In this document: positions 34,911 to 49,025 of the stretch, piece by piece | How positions within the stretch are numbered: position 1 is the stretch's first letter | Layout of the letters: the number at the start of each line of letters is the position of its first letter | Assembly: GCF_028453695.1 (NCBI RefSeq) | Contig: NC_135774.1 | Span: forward strand, 5,456,001 to 5,520,000 | Length of the DNA stretch: 64,000 bases | Origin: Augochlora pura | Lineage: Eukaryota; Arthropoda; Insecta; Hymenoptera; Halictidae | Direction: 5' to 3' | Made by a program: the position numbers and the translations under genes | The notes under the pieces: model-generated | Databases searched by the model: none | What the model was told of the DNA's origin: nothing | The model's input: the letters and a program-made list of their open reading frames with translations, nothing else

Positions 34911-36683
34911 TAGTCGATAGGATCGACGGCATCTATGCTTTTCGAAAAGTATTCCGAGCCGTCGGTCTTTAGATAAAACCGGAGGCTCCGCGAGGGCCGA
35001 TAGAAACGCAGAAAATAAGATCAGGTTCGCCTGTGAAAACGCAAACAATTGAACGAGATCAGCGGCGAGAGGTTAAATAATGGGTGGAAGGCACCCCAGG
35101 GCATCCTAACGTTGCCGAGCTTTATATCTTTTTAGCCACGGTCTTTCTAGCTTTCCTATACCTCCATTCATTTCTTTCCTCGTAGAGGCACGCTTGTTTG
35201 ATCCCTGACCCGTTCATAACGCGGAGGAAATGACCCGGCGAAAGCCAACCCTTCCCGCGATACTCTCTCCGATCCACTTTGCCCTAGGTCTTCGTTAAAT
35301 TCGGTTCCACCTGCTCGATTCCACAGAAAATAAGACCGACGATCGATTAATTTCGTTGCAATCGAATTAAACGTTTAAATACACCAATACCACCGCTGCT
35401 AGGAACGTAAGCTAGATTTCTAGCTTATTTACCTGGCTATGCTGCTCACAACTCTTCTCCCTGTTATTTTGAAGTAACAGAAACGACGACAAACATTACT
35501 GCAGCCATCGTCCAATAGTCCTTTTGTCATATAAAAAAATGAGTGAATTTTTAGGAAAGTTATACGGTTTATAAAATCGACGATAATGAAACACAGAATT
35601 TAATCAAATCGGAATTAAATCAAATACCATAAAACTGACAATTATAAAGCGACGTTAAAATGGTTGTAGACGATTCGAAAATCACACGAAACAACTTTTT
35701 GTTTTCCCCAGGTGACGGAAACCACCCCCGGTAGTTTAACGATTGTGTCGAGAGCGATCGATTCCTGGCACGCACGGAAACTGCCAGAAGTTGGCGGTAA
35801 CTCGAACGCTCGACGCTTTTCAGTATTCGAGCCGAATGAAAAGACGGGAACGAAGAGCGAATTCGTGCCGGTCTTGTTCTAGGAAATTCGCTCGACACGC
35901 TGTCCGGAACCAACGAGCAAGCTGCGTCTAATGGCCATCGGAATGAAAACAATGCAAATTAAATTGCACGAGTGTTTTGGATTGTACGCGATTCACCGGT
36001 GGTTAATCAACCGTTACTACTATTTACTTTCCCTTTCCGGCTTTGAAAATTTCGTTTCATAGACCTCTAAATGCGCTATTATTTTTAACATGAAGATATA
36101 AAAGTGCGATATATTTAACAAACAATAATTCGACCGATCGCTTTATCAAATCATTGCCATTCTCACTATGTAACAACGTTCATATTCTCCGCGCGAAAAT
36201 GTACCTTCTCCGTAGAAGTTTCCGCGTTGTTCTTCGCGATACAGTTTCGAGCGAGCATAAAAATGCCGCGGAATTATTTCGAAGTTTGCCACGCAAGTTC
36301 TAGCGACTTAACGGCGTCGAATACTCGGAAGTTCCGTAATAATCCGCTCCGGTATAAGATTAGTTTTCTTAACCGGCAGAGTCGATCAGTGTTCGAAGCA
36401 TCTGCGTCTCCGCCGTTGGAAGCGTATTTAACCTTTCCGCCACTAAGCTCGATTAAAAGTGCTCCGATAGAAGTTTCTTCCATGATCTAATTGGGTCGTA
36501 GCTGCGCGCACGAACCAAGTAGAAATTCCTTTCGCATTCTGCCTCGATGCTGTTTCGTTCTTTCGCCGTGAACAAACGCAACCAACTTGTTATTAATATT
36601 CCACGGTTTAAATAGCACAAGACGCTTTGACGCGACTGTAAAATGGACGCCTTAAACACGTTCATTGCTTGCTAAATTCATTA

Positions 36684-36776
36684 ATTATATTATTATTATA
36701 TTACTATTATATTATTTTATTATTTTATTTATAATATGATTTATTTATTATAATATGATTATATTATATTATTCAG
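36684..36776. repeat. AT-rich microsatellite
   Basis: A degenerate (TTA)n / (TTAT)n tract about 90 bp long. Confidence 0.85.
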
Positions 36777-38229
36777 ATAGCGACAGATTTGGAAATCGGT
36801 TAGATTTATCTATCTTACAATTATCCAGTTAGCGAGACAAATATTTGTCAAAATTAATTTTCATCTACACCTTCAAATTTCGAAATTTTCTATGTAGTAT
36901 ACCTATCTCTACGAATACGTCAAATTGACGCAATGGTAAGGCAGTACACAAACTCCGTTAGCTCAATTTTCCAGTAGCTGTTACAGGATTACTTTTGCAT
37001 TCTTCATTTAAAAAATCACGTGCTGAAAAGCGATAAGCATCGAGAAAATCAATGATACTATTTTAGCTGTAATCATAGTGTCAGCATATTTTGAAATTTC
37101 AGTTTTTGGAAGTATTGTTATGTCTGTTCATTGAATAAATAAATGTCACGTTATTGTAAGTAACTGCAAAGACATTAGTGTCAATTCAAGTCGTACATTC
37201 TTCGACGAACTGCTGTTCATCGTAGAATGTGGACAAACGAGGTAAATATACATATGTTGAAAAACAAAATCTGTCCAAGAGATGATAGTTCCAGTGAAAA
37301 CAGTGACAATAGGAGAAACTAATTTCATCGAACGTGAGATAAAATTGAAATTATAAAATGAAATTTGCACATTTTCATTATATTTAATGAAAATGTGAAA
37401 ATGGAGGAATCAGCAGATAGCGAAGAGAAAAATTTCCGGAATTTCCGTTTCAAAAGGAAAAAGTTGCACGTCCTTTCAGTTTCAGAGAATGATATAAACT
37501 TCAGCTCATCCCAAAGTGATACTATTTCTCATGATACAGATAATATTTTAATCATCGCCAAAGGAATTACCCATTTTGATATGGATATTTTGATACCAAT
37601 ACACTTGTATGACAATATTCCTTTAAAAATAAAATGCGTCAAAGTGATGCGTGCCGTAGAGATAGGTGTAGTAAACGTAGTGTTAAGATTGCTTATTAGG
37701 GCAAGTTCATACTGAAGGGAATTATTCTTTGATATATTATTATTATTATGCCGTTGAGGCTTTATTACGAAGAACGTAAAATTAGAATTTTGTCGAGACA
37801 ACGACATTATTTCGGATGGCACAGGTATTACAATAACGTCACGGAACAATTCCGGTGCTACCTATACGCACAAGGGCCGATTCGATGAGTTCGTCGAGAA
37901 AATTACATCCACACCGCAGTGTGCACCTGTTAAAATCCCTACGCCGTCTCTACGGGTGTTTGATAATTAAGCTCGCACGCGTGCTCGCTAAAATTCGCCT
38001 GTACCGGGTCTTAATGCACCAATGCTACGGCACCTTGCGAAAACAATCGAGTCTCGGTGGCTGCACGAGTGCACCCACACTGGCAGACCGACGATTCGGT
38101 CGGTTCTAATTTCATAATAATAGATTTCCGAGCTCGATAAATGGAATTAAAAGTTCTCGTTTCATTATCTTACATTTGTACGCATTGGAGAAGGAACGTT
38201 TAAATTTTGGTACTTTATTTTAGTATAAT

Positions 38230-38332
38230 AGATTCTACTGTATATACATACTAGATTCTATATATGTATATGTGTATATGTATAATATGTATGTATACAT
38301 ATGTATACATATACATATATAATAGATTCTAC
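38230..38332. repeat. (TATAYA)n microsatellite
   Basis: A degenerate tatatgtatatg / tacatatg tract flanked on both sides by a short aatagattcta repeat. Confidence 0.85.
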
Positions 38333-38393
38333 GTGTATAACAAATATCTCTAGCAGAGATCAAATTGATCAAGGTTACGTCCAATATATTAAA

Positions 38394-39090
38394 TTAACAC
38401 GTTCCGTGCCAAACCCTTCTTGCCTGACTTGTTGTTTTGACATCCTTATATTATCACACAATATTTCATTACATCATCAATCCATAAGCAGTTATCTTGT
38501 TCAGAATAGTTATCGCATCGTAAACCACTCGTGGCACCCGTGGCGCTGCGATCAGTTCGATTGTAATAGTCAGTCAGTTCGAAACTTTGGACTAGTAAAA
38601 AACATGCTGCATTCGAATTTATAAAATAAGAAACGAGGGAAATAAAATATTTGCCAAAAAGAGAGTAGGTAAATATATAAAGATGACTTTTTTCATTTGT
38701 TTCTGTTGGAAAACAAGTTTTTTTGTTAACTTTCATTGAATTATTCTTACATCTTTTAATTTTTTTCAATTGATCGAGTTATTCAATTTTCATTGTTTGT
38801 CCCTAATGATAGGCAATATGGAAGTACGCGATAGTAGAGATAGTTCCACTGAAATAGCCGAAAAAACCGTTTTAGCAAAATTAATCATTACAAGTAATTA
38901 TTAATTATTGTATATATAACAGTTGAATAAACTTATGTGCTTTGTGCTGTAGTTCATTTTGTACAATGCCTCAATCTTTTAGCAGAGATATATCTTACAG
39001 AATTAAATTTGTCATAAACATCTGTTTTTAGCGCATTAAATAAATATCCGCTTGTATCAGCGGTGATACACATGGCACAGAACGTATTCA
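38394..39090 (+). mobile_element. Dispersed repeat, right copy; possible TTAA-flanked MITE
   Basis: The homology to 10688-11305 lies inside a segment that starts TTAACACGTTCCGTGCC and ends, inverted, with GGCACAGAACGTATTCA. These ends are imperfect inverted repeats of about 17 bases with 13 matches. The left TTAA suggests a piggyBac-type non-autonomous element; the right end has decayed to TTCA. The left copy in the window lacks a clear matching 5' end, so the boundaries are tentative. Confidence 0.5.
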
Positions 39091-40018
39091 GGTGCAATTT
39101 CGTACTTTTGAATGAATTTTTTAGAATTTTCAATCCTTCAGTGTTTGATCATTTTAAGATCTACTTTAATAACGGATTTGATTGCTTTACTTTGTTATTT
39201 TATTGCAATTTACGCTACATCGTCAGATTTGTTTGATACTGTAGGTTTAATAAGGTGTTTCATCGGCGAGAGAAGCGAATATCAGAATCCGCGTAAATGC
39301 GATACATTAAAGATGAATTATTGAACATTGAACGGACATTTGTGCGCGAAAATAGAGATTTCGATGAAAACGGAGTCACACGATTTACATGCGAAATCAT
39401 GGGACGTTTCAATCATCGTTTCAACCATGCTATTAACTGCTCATCGATATTCATAATCGAATTCTCAGCCGAAATCTGTGGCATGAAAATTACAACGGGG
39501 AAATATTTGTAACATCGACGTTGGAAAAATATAAAAAAAAAACAACTATTTGAGCGGAATAAAACCGCATGGATACAATAAAATGAATAATTTCGCAATG
39601 TTTTAAGCTAATTAGAAACGAGCTGTATGATAATTTCATTAACCACTCCCTATTGCACAGTTTAAGAAAAAGGGAAGAAAAATAAAATTAATAACTTCTC
39701 AGTCTTTCAAGTTAATTAAAAACGGGCTAAACGATAATTTGATTTACCCGCTGGTTTTGTAAAGTAATCCGGCCGGTGTGGAATGACCCGTGAACAGAAT
39801 ACAAAGGGACAAGATTAATATTCACGCTCGTCTGCACATTTGATATTAAATCTCCATTTAACAGCTGACAGGAAAGAGCTCCTCTCGTAATTATTGATAC
39901 AGTTTTACAGGTTGCACGCGAGCGGCAAGGTATGATTCAGTCTGGTTCCTCTCGCTGTAATAATTTCCATGCGGAACAGTGTATTAATTTTACAGCTAAG
40001 AGAAAATGAATATCGTCT

Positions 40019-40070
40019 CTCTCCCTCTCCCCCCCCCCCCCTCTCTCTCTCTCCCTCTCTGCCTGTCTCT
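40019..40070. repeat. Poly(C) and (CT)n microsatellite
   Basis: A C run of about 12 followed by CT repeats. It is a G/GA tract on the transcript strand of the receptor intron. Confidence 0.95.
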
Positions 40071-40683
40071 TTCGTCAAAGCAGTGCCTCATCAATTATAA
40101 AATCCGGACAGAGGAGCTTTAATTAATAGTCCAGAAATTTTTAACTACGTGTCCTATAAAACTCTGAAAAAATGCGTACGGTAGAAAATTAATTGAAAAA
40201 TACAACACGTAGAAAAGTATCGTTTGAACGAAATTAAAGTCACTTGCTCCAGTTTTGGAGAAGTTATCGCTCTTTAAAGAGTGTAACAACACTTTTCTGG
40301 GATCTAAATATTTAGCAAAAGAAATTATCTACCTCTTATTGTATTGATTTTTTACTGAAGTGACAATTTGACACGCAAGTGACACGTTAAGCTGAAAAAA
40401 TAAATGTTCCGCAGAGAAAATTTCTACAAAAATCTAACGATATCTAGATACAGTATTAAAATATATAATAACAAATTAAGATAATATATTTATAAAAATA
40501 TAGTACCTCTTGCGAGTCTTAAATTAGCGCATAAAACGAATTACTCTCCCTGGGACACATTTACGAAACAGAGCATGGAATCGATAAGTTATTAGTCTCC
40601 TCCCGTTTACTCGGTTCGCGTTGCATTAACTCTGAAATATCGTCGCATGATCGTCATAATAGTTAATTAAAATTTCGGCGTAC

Positions 40684-40851
40684 CTTGTTGGAGCTTTGTC
40701 CCATATCGAGCTCCCGATTATAACGTTTCTCCCCATAGATCCAATCTTGCACGACCTTCTGAATTTCCGGCTTCTCGGGGTCCACTAATCGAAAGGCAGT
40801 GATATTGGTCCCGCCGTGCTTGAATTCCTCCAGGTCGACGCTGTGCAGGTC
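40684..40851 (-). CDS. Glutamate receptor exon: amino-terminal domain
   Basis: This exon holds 56 codons, residues 48-103, starting DLHSVDLEEFKHGGTNITAF and ending DMGQSSNK. The acceptor is ccttgcag|GAC and the donor is AAG|gtacgc, phase 0 on both sides. The stretch VDLEEFxxGGxNITAFRLVD is a strong kainate-receptor signature of the amino-terminal domain. NIT is a possible N-glycosylation site. It is separated from its neighbours by introns of 14.4 and 9.9 kb. Confidence 0.95.
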
Positions 40852-41631
40852 CTGCAAGGAATTTAGAACACTTTGTGAATCTCTCGAAGGGGTACAGCCG
40901 CCTTCTTTCAACGCCGTTCTATCGCTCTAAACCCTTAACAGTGGCCCTAAATCGTTGCAAGATTTCTAGATCGCTTGAAATTCTATTTCAATTGAACGCG
41001 ATTTTGCAGCCAAAGATAAACATAACTCAGGTTTTACATTATCGTCTTTTACAAAGAGTTTTCCAGTTAAAGCATTCCGAACGCGGGTTCCCCCATAATC
41101 AATTTAGCCAGGGAAATCCATCTGTTATCGTTACGCAAACCATGCCAGGACGATCTATACCGCGGCATTCAATTTAATCGCCCCCTGCTCGCATAGTCTA
41201 ATCCTGTGTTGTCCGAGCTTTGCCCGCAAGTAAATCGTGCACCCCCTACCCCGGCTCTGTTGTCTAGGGAACCAAGACGCTAAGCATGACGCGATCTGCC
41301 TCGAACCCGCATCCGAATACTCCATCCTTCGCGGGCGATGATAAATGGAAGGAGTCGAAAGCAGCGAGGCTCTAATCTGCGAAGACTAGGGCCGAGTTCA
41401 ATATGTACTTACGAATCCGGATCGATTTCAATGATCGGATTCCAGCTTTGGAAGGGTATTTGAACCTTGTTGAATGGGCTATGTTAACGGCGAGAGATGT
41501 TTAGAGAGAATTTAGAAATAATGATTGCTATTTGGAGGATTTATTGACTTCGCGAGGCTTCAGACGCACAGCAGTCGATTTGACTATAAAAGACGATGTT
41601 GAAAGAAGATATTTAAATTTTCTTAATTTAG

Positions 41632-43422
41632 TTAACACTAAGCCGTTTGGCATCACCACAGTGGTGTAACGCGCATGGTATAGTTCAATACAACGTGGTG
41701 TTTTGTTGTTGTTTTGTTCAAGTAACAATAAGTAACACACGTCAACAAGTTTTTTGTTTTTATAAGTACTCTTTCGTCGTGGAAAACCAAAGAGAAGATA
41801 CGATTATTCAAGATGAATGCGTGGGCGACTTGTCTGACGTTACAAGTGACTTTGCCAAATGAGAAGAAGACATTGTATATTCAAAAAATGAAAGCGAAGC
41901 AGAATTTTCGGACAATAGTGAAATAATTATAACATGGTTTTGGCCAACAATATGGTTGCTAACTGATTCGGATGAATCAAACGAAGAAGACTGTACACAG
42001 TGGTCAGACTTTGATTTGCCGAGAACCAATAATTTTGAAGGGTCTCCAGGTCCAACCGTATTTCCCGAAAATATAGAGAGCGCCGAGGTATTACCGAGGT
42101 ATCGCAGAGTTATTTACTGGGAACGATTTATTTGAATATATTAGCAAAATTGCAACAGAAGGAAATGGATAAAAAAGTGCTAAATTTGTTGGTGTTACGG
42201 CAGTCGAACTTAAAACATGGATTGGGCTTGTTAGTCCTCATGGGAATTGTCAAAAAAGCAAGGATGGATGATTACTGGTCAACGAATCCATTGATAGAAA
42301 CTCCAATATTTTGCAAAACACTGTCCCATAATAGATTTAGACAAATATAATCATTTTTACATTTTTCCGACAACAATGATAAACTGAATAATACCGACCA
42401 AATTTTTAAAGTGCAACCCATAATTGATTATTTTTCCAAAAATTTTGAAGAAAATTCTAATCTTGGTCAAAAGATCTCAATTGATGAAGGGCCATGGCGT
42501 GGACGCTTAAATTAAAGTATAAAATCCGTCGAAAATTATAAAATACAGCATACCCATTCGGATGCTATGCGAATCCTATACGGGATATATTTCCTCATTA
42601 AAAATATATTCCAGCGCTGGACAGCCTTTCCTAAAAGGCAAACGACATAAACCTAAAAGTGTAATGGACTATAGTAAATATATGAAGGGAGTGGTTCGGG
42701 CTGACCAAATTTTGAGGTACTACCCTGTATACAGAAAAACTATGGAATGCTCAAAAACGGTTTCCATTTTAATTGCGCCATATACCTCATTAATGAAATT
42801 TTATTTAATGCATTCAGAACACGTCAACATTGCAATACAGTACACAATAATCTCCGATTTCACGATTTTTTATTGAAAGTGTCTTAATCGTGTACCTGAT
42901 CCTAAGGAAAACTCGGAGGTCGCTACTACATTGCATGCGCCCCGTCATGATGCGAACGACAGATTTTCCTGACAGCTAAAGCAACACCAGCTAATACTCG
43001 TTTCCGAAACTAATAAACGAAGACGAAGAAACTGCTATGTATATTTCAAAAACAAAAATAGGAGGATAGCAAATTTAATGTGCAAGTTTTGTGGAGTTGC
43101 GCTACATCTTGGAGATTGTTTTGCTTCATATCATCTAAAATCAAAATATTGAGTAATTACTAAAGAAAATGTAAATAAAAAAAGATATAAACCATAGAAA
43201 TTTTACATTTATTTAAATATAATATATATCTTCGAAATTTGATGAAAATAGGGAGACAGAATTGAAAACTCGTGAGGCTAACGATGAGATTAGTAAAACT
43301 TGACAATTTATAATCTCCTGATAACGTCAGGAACGGCTGGCGACAAGCGAAACAATCTAAATTAGTGCTGCCGGCGCCAAGCGAGGAAATTTGTACGAGA
43401 CGTGCGGACGGCAAAGTGTTAA
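41632..43422 (+). mobile_element. piggyBac-type element, copy 2 (longest remnant of the transposase)
   Basis: A 1791-bp element with TTAA at 41632-41635 and 43419-43422 and ends CACTAAGCCGT and, inverted, CACTTTGCCGTCC. Transposase pieces lie in order: an acidic N-terminus (EDTIIQDECVGDLSDV), SIDEGPWRGRL near 42480, SYTGYISSLKIYSSAGQPFL near 42575, VMDYSKYMKGVVRADQILRY near 42665, and a C-terminal Cys-rich region with CKFCGVALHLGDCFASYH near 43080-43135. Stops, frameshifts and internal deletions break it, so it cannot make a transposase. Confidence 0.88.
42477..42876 (+). pseudogene. Broken piggyBac transposase core
   Basis: The core fragment begins at SIDEGPWRGRL, runs through SYTGYISSLKIYSSAGQPFL and a shortened central part, and reaches MDYSKYMKGVVRADQ, where the family usually has KGVDRADQ. 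Stops split the fragment. Much of the DDE-type catalytic region between these blocks is absent. Confidence 0.75.
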
Positions 43423-46400
43423 TACTGATTGACCGGAAGCATTTTAAAATCTATACTTTGCTTTTTCAAGATCGGAAATTGGGGAGTGCATAAAAATTCG
43501 CAGAAACTTTCGCAGAACGTCTTCGAAGTAGCTTAAGAGGACTATCATAGGAAGGTTTGAATGTTGGCCAAAAGTTTGGTGCACGTACCACGTGGGTAAC
43601 AATAGCTGAAATTTAAGAGACGAGATTACCCAGCAGCGATATCTGTAAGCCTATCTCTCGGCAGCGGTTCAAAGCGCGACGAGAGTTTTCGAACGAACTG
43701 TTCCATAGTAAATAGGGCACACCTATACATCGTAATCGCGTCTTAACTATTCAATTTGCCGTCGTCAAACCGTGTAAAACTTCGCAATTCAATTTCCCCG
43801 CAGCGCCGTTCCAGATATCGCTAGGCTATGCCGCAGAGAATACCACCGGAATAAAAGTTCGGACGAGAAAGTTGATAAGACTCGGTTAACAATTACTCCT
43901 CCGAAAACGAAAGTATAGTTCGTCCTAGTTCGACCAGTTCCAAGTTGCACGACTTTATACAATCAGCTTCAAATACTCTATCGCCACACGTCGATGAGAT
44001 TGCGCGGAGATTCATCGTTGATTATATTTTTTCAAAATAGAGTCCATAGTTTAATCAAGCAAAAGTTACTTCCAATAATCCAAGGAACCTTATAATATTA
44101 ATAAATTATCAATACAAAATGCCCACCGTAAACTGTAAAATGTACACTGTAATTGCTATCTCTAAAATCTTCCAACAACATTTTTGTCCCCGCTTTTCCA
44201 GATTTTTAAACAACAGTTAATGCTCGAGAATAAAACCTAACGTTTCCGCGTATTTGCAGGAAATTTGAAATGTTTGACTATTGAAATTCGCAGGAGTTTA
44301 TCGATTGCGCTCGGGGCAGTGGCTCGACAGTTCGCGTGAAAAATGAGCGGACATCCCGAGGCGCGGCGATGATCGATCACCGAGCGAATCGATGGGTGCT
44401 GTTCTCGATCGGGAGTCTTGCTCGTCGATCGGCGAGCTCGCGAGGCGGCCGATAGGGTGGCTGAACTTATCTCTAGTAGCATAGTCGTGGGACAAAGGAT
44501 AATAAATGGGCGCGCTCGAGCATTCGAAAGGTGGACGGAGTTGCGCTTTCAGGCCGGACAACCTTAAATCACGGTTGCTGGCACCGCGACGTAGATAGCC
44601 GGCCGAAGGAGCCGCTCTATTCTATCCCGGGATGTCTCCATTTCGATAGACACTGGCTGGCTAGCTGAGCAACGCCTGTCCTAGGAGACCCGATCGGTCT
44701 TCGCCAGAAACAAGATCGAATACGCGTATGTAAATTCGTCGCGCAGCGCATCGTTCAGGAGCTTTCCAACGCCGGAAGCGTTTGAATTTTTAAATGCTAG
44801 ATTAGAACATGACTTTCATCTTCTTCCATGTGTTAAATGCGGCGACGCGGTAACTGGGACACCCAGAGAAGTCGAGAATGCATAATTCTCCTCCAAGTCC
44901 AAAATTTGACAATTGAATAGGCGAATGCAAAAGGATCAAAGGGTACCAGCCATCCGTCTAAAGTACCCGCAAGCGACGTCCGTCGAACTTGAGCCATGGA
45001 CGAATTAGCTTTCGCTTATTAACCCCAGGAACCGGTGATTCCGTAGCCGGAATTACGGGCCGCGTTTCCGCGGCCACAAATTTCGACGTGTCCTCCGAAC
45101 TCGGGGACGGCGACGTATTATCGCATCCCGCTGGTCATTACGGTTATTATGCTCCGTTACGGTTATGATGATTGTTATCGTCGTTATAGCCGGGCGTTGC
45201 CATTAAGCTTCTTATTACGAGCGTTTAGTAGGCGTAACCTCGAGAGTGGCCCGGCTCTCCTTATTACAGCCGAGTTATTTAACCGGTGTACACCGCGTTT
45301 CCCTTCCGTCTCGTCTTCCTTTTTGTCGCTCCGCGGAAACCTCGAGCACCGGCCGCGTTTTAATTATCCGCGCGCGGATCGCTCGTTGTTATCGATAATA
45401 AGATCGGTTTTTCGGACCACGATGGTCTAAACGAACCGCTCGGTTATCCGTGTTTGTTTAACGTCGACATTCTGAACGCGGTCTTCTTCCGCGATGTATG
45501 GACACCCAGCAATTGATTTTATCGGCAATAATGCTCCGCCGTTTACCCGATTCACCGTCGTAGCCTGCTGCAACGCCGATATTATTTACCACCGCGGTCG
45601 AGGATTCGACGATTAAACCATTATACCTCTTATCGCATGGTTTCGACGCCGGCTGCTTGCCTCTCTCGTCAACGACGGCTAATGCTGATCAGCGATCGCT
45701 ATTCCTTCTTGTGGAAAAAATTAATCGATCGAATTATTAACGATCAACGACCGTGATCTTTTAATCATTAATCGGAATTGAAACGTTACCGTCGAATAAA
45801 ATTAACAGGTACACTTCTATCAATTGTGGGTTATTTTCTACATCATTTTAAAGCTAGTTGTTTTTCACATTTTGCTAGGTATTCTTATGTAAACAGGAAC
45901 TTCAATGTTTAACCTTTTAGCTGCCTACATCGTGTATACACGTCATAAGGAAATGGCAATTTTATATTTTATAATAAAAATAATTCTTCTACGATTTATG
46001 TCAAATCTTATGGTAACAGAGTCATAAATTTCGTACGCTTTAGGATAATTTTAGAACAATCGTGAAAAAGATTATACACAGTACGATCGATGAAACGTGT
46101 AACAAAATTTATCTTCTAAATATATCGACTCAGCTAAGTGGTTCATTATTGATGATAAATGGTAGAATTTATCTTCGATCCGTGAGATGCGAATAACGAA
46201 CGTTTTTAATAACGAGTCTGATAAGATATTACGGAGGAAAAGGGTTAATATTATCTATTTTTCCGGACAATGGAAAGCATTTTCACGCTTGCCGCGTATG
46301 AACAGAACGAAACGAGGTACGACTGTCGAGCATCGATCGATAACCATCATTCTCCGTGATTTACGTGGCTCGACGCGCCCCACATACCTAACCTCCCCTT

Positions 46401-48947
46401 GTCTTACCCGAGGACACCCCTGCGAGAGGAAGAGAAACGTCGCGTACAAGCTCTGAATGCGAATCGCGAGCACTCTGAAAACTCGGCCAGAGATCGCGCG
46501 AAACATTCGCTGCATGGCATTAGACGTCTGGGTCTTCTCGGACCCGTAAAGTCCTCACCCTTGCACAAGCATCGTGAACTGAATCCCCACTGCTGCATTT
46601 ATTCTCTTTCCAAGCCTCCACATTTTACAATTCAACGGAATAATAGACGCTATATATTGTCCAACATTTAAGTCGTCTGTAGCGTCTAACATAACTACGA
46701 CATAACCTCAACATTTAAGCAATAATTGATTCCCTATCGATGGCGTCGATCTGACAGCTTTCGAGCCTGATGGATGCAACACAGCGTCCCGTCGATTCGA
46801 GTGATAGAGGAGCATTTAATCGGCCGTAGGAAAATAAATAGCTGAACGATAGATCGTCGTTCTTTCGCAGACAATATTAGTTTTAAATTACGAGCGTCTA
46901 TTCGCCATCGTTCGCTGGTAAATGTAACGCACTCCGGCTGCAATTAGCCGTGCGTCCATCTTGCTCCGCCGACTGGAAACGCTGCGCTGGTTGTTTGAGC
47001 AGCAGATTCCATAATGTTGTAAACATTAGCAGCGGCGAACAATGCCGTGCTCCGTGGACCCGATGTTTAACCGGCAGCCAGCATTCACGCGGAAAATCAT
47101 TATTCACGAACAAATGTTTGGCAATTTCATTGCTTAGCGGGGTGATCAGGTTTTGATGAAACGCCGAAAGAAATCACAGTGGGTGTTTGCCGCCGATGAA
47201 AAATTCATTACGCGCTGCTCTCGATTTTCTTCCCTCTCCATTTCCATGTGAGAACTTCTCCCACTGTTATACCAAAAATGTTCCAATATTTGCCGGACAA
47301 ACAATTCTTTTCGCGATGCATTTCTAAAAGTATATTCGAATTTGTTGCGGCGAAAATTTCAGTCGAGACTTTTAATTCGATTTCCAGGTATTAATGACGT
47401 GAAAGGAGAACGGCGATTTTGATTCGTGTAAAATCGACTTCGAAGCTTGGCCAATCTATTTCTCCGTGAAATTGAAGTCTCGCGTGCTCGATGCGCCTTA
47501 AACCGAATCCCTGCAGGCGCCGGCAGGGATTAACTGACCGAGACACTCGCGCGGCGTTAATTGCAATTAAATCCGAGAAACCGGCGACAGTCCCCGGTAA
47601 ACATAACCTTCCAATTATTATTCCTCCGTCCCTCCCTGCGGCCATTCCGACTTACATCACGATTACTTCGACCGTGCCGGCTAACCGTGAATAACGATAA
47701 ATTGCTAATTACCCCCGGGCTGCTTTTCCGCCAAACTCTCGGGAAAGCGAAGCAAATTCACCCATAAACGAAAGAAATCGTCGAAGCCTCGTTTCTTAAA
47801 TCGTCAGGGAATTAATATCGCGGATTGCTCTTCCCTTTTTTATCCTTTCGATGAAGGGTGCAACGATATTAACTAAGAAAACTTCTATTGGAATTTTTTC
47901 AGCCTCGGGAAAATCGAATTTCAAATTTTTCAAAGTTGGCGATTTTCAGGCGTTCAAACTTCGGAACTTTCAATTTCTCAATCTCGCGGGTATTCCCGGT
48001 GTTTAATTTTTAAGGGTGGAAACTGGGCAGCCAAACTTTGAAAGTTATCGAGCCACGCTATTATTCAAACGGGATTACAACAATATTTAATTTTCTATTT
48101 TTCATCAGTTCCTCTGGCGGTATTTAGATTGGCGAATTCTTAAGTGGAATCTCTGCGTAAAATTTCATAATAACTGAGTCGGATATCTCAAAAGTGACTA
48201 AAGTATTTTTGTATTTATTTATTATTATTGTCTTAGATCATACAAGGCTTATACAGTAGACTATAATAATTAATAAATTTTACGGTCTTTAATAAGTTAG
48301 TTTCTATTGAAATCGATGTATTTAAGGGTTGCGTTTCAAAGAATACCAAATATATAGTGATCTAAGAGATTTAAATCTTCAATTCCCACTAAAATAATAG
48401 CAATTATTAAATGAACAATATACACGTTTGAATGATTACTAAATGACCACATATGAGGCAAAATATACGTCCATTCTTTTACGAAAGTATTAAAACTTAG
48501 AAATACCTTTGAGATAAATTGTAGGAATTGTAACAATTTTCTATAGGTTCCTCAAATTGATTTTATTTTCTGTAAAGGTATTTCTAATCGTAATTAAGAA
48601 TAATTAAAATTATATTGTTTAGTAAATATTAATAAACACATCGAAAGCGTGTTAATTACTTCCTCTTAATTAAGAAAAAGACACTCACGTTTCAATGTCA
48701 ATTTTTAATATTTGTCCAACAAGATTTTTCCAACCTTTTCATTTCACTTTAATATTCCGTTACACTATACATATCTTCTAATTCACACAAATTAAAATAT
48801 TTTATTTTTAAATGGCTTGTAGTAGCGTACATTTCTCAACGAATTGTTTCCCTTTCTACCAGTCAAAGCTTTCCATAATATTACCATCTTCCACGCTCTT
48901 TTCGTTAGTGCATTCGTAAGTTAAGGTCACTATGTATACATGCCTAT

Positions 48948-49025
48948 CAAATATCGAGTATCGGGTATCGACTATCGAGTATCGAGTATCATACACGATA
49001 TATCATAGATTGCATATCATATATC
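48948..49025 (+). repeat. cgagtat minisatellite
   Basis: Units of about 9 bases (tatcgagta, tatcgggta, tatcgacta) repeat some five times, then decay to tatcata repeats. Confidence 0.85.

Larger units (their letters stand above)
30763..40683 (-). other. Intron between amino-terminal-domain exons (9.9 kb)
   Basis: It contains a 10-base repeat cluster near 31121-31180, the 183-bp tandem array at 34465-34910, AT-rich tracts at 36680-36780 and 38230-38330, and the repeat at 38394-39090. A CT tract lies at 40019-40060. A 105-codon acidic Ser-rich frame from 37401 is not recognised. No other receptor exon is seen. Confidence 0.65.

Noticed and set aside
37401..37715. 105-codon acidic, Ser-rich ORF from ATG at 37401
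   Set aside because: No family recognised, no splice or promoter context, and stops follow at once. It could be a transposon remnant but I cannot support a gene.
41220..41350. tRNA-like B-box (minus-strand ggGTTCGAGGC)
   Set aside because: No A-box at the right distance and no acceptor stem could be found.
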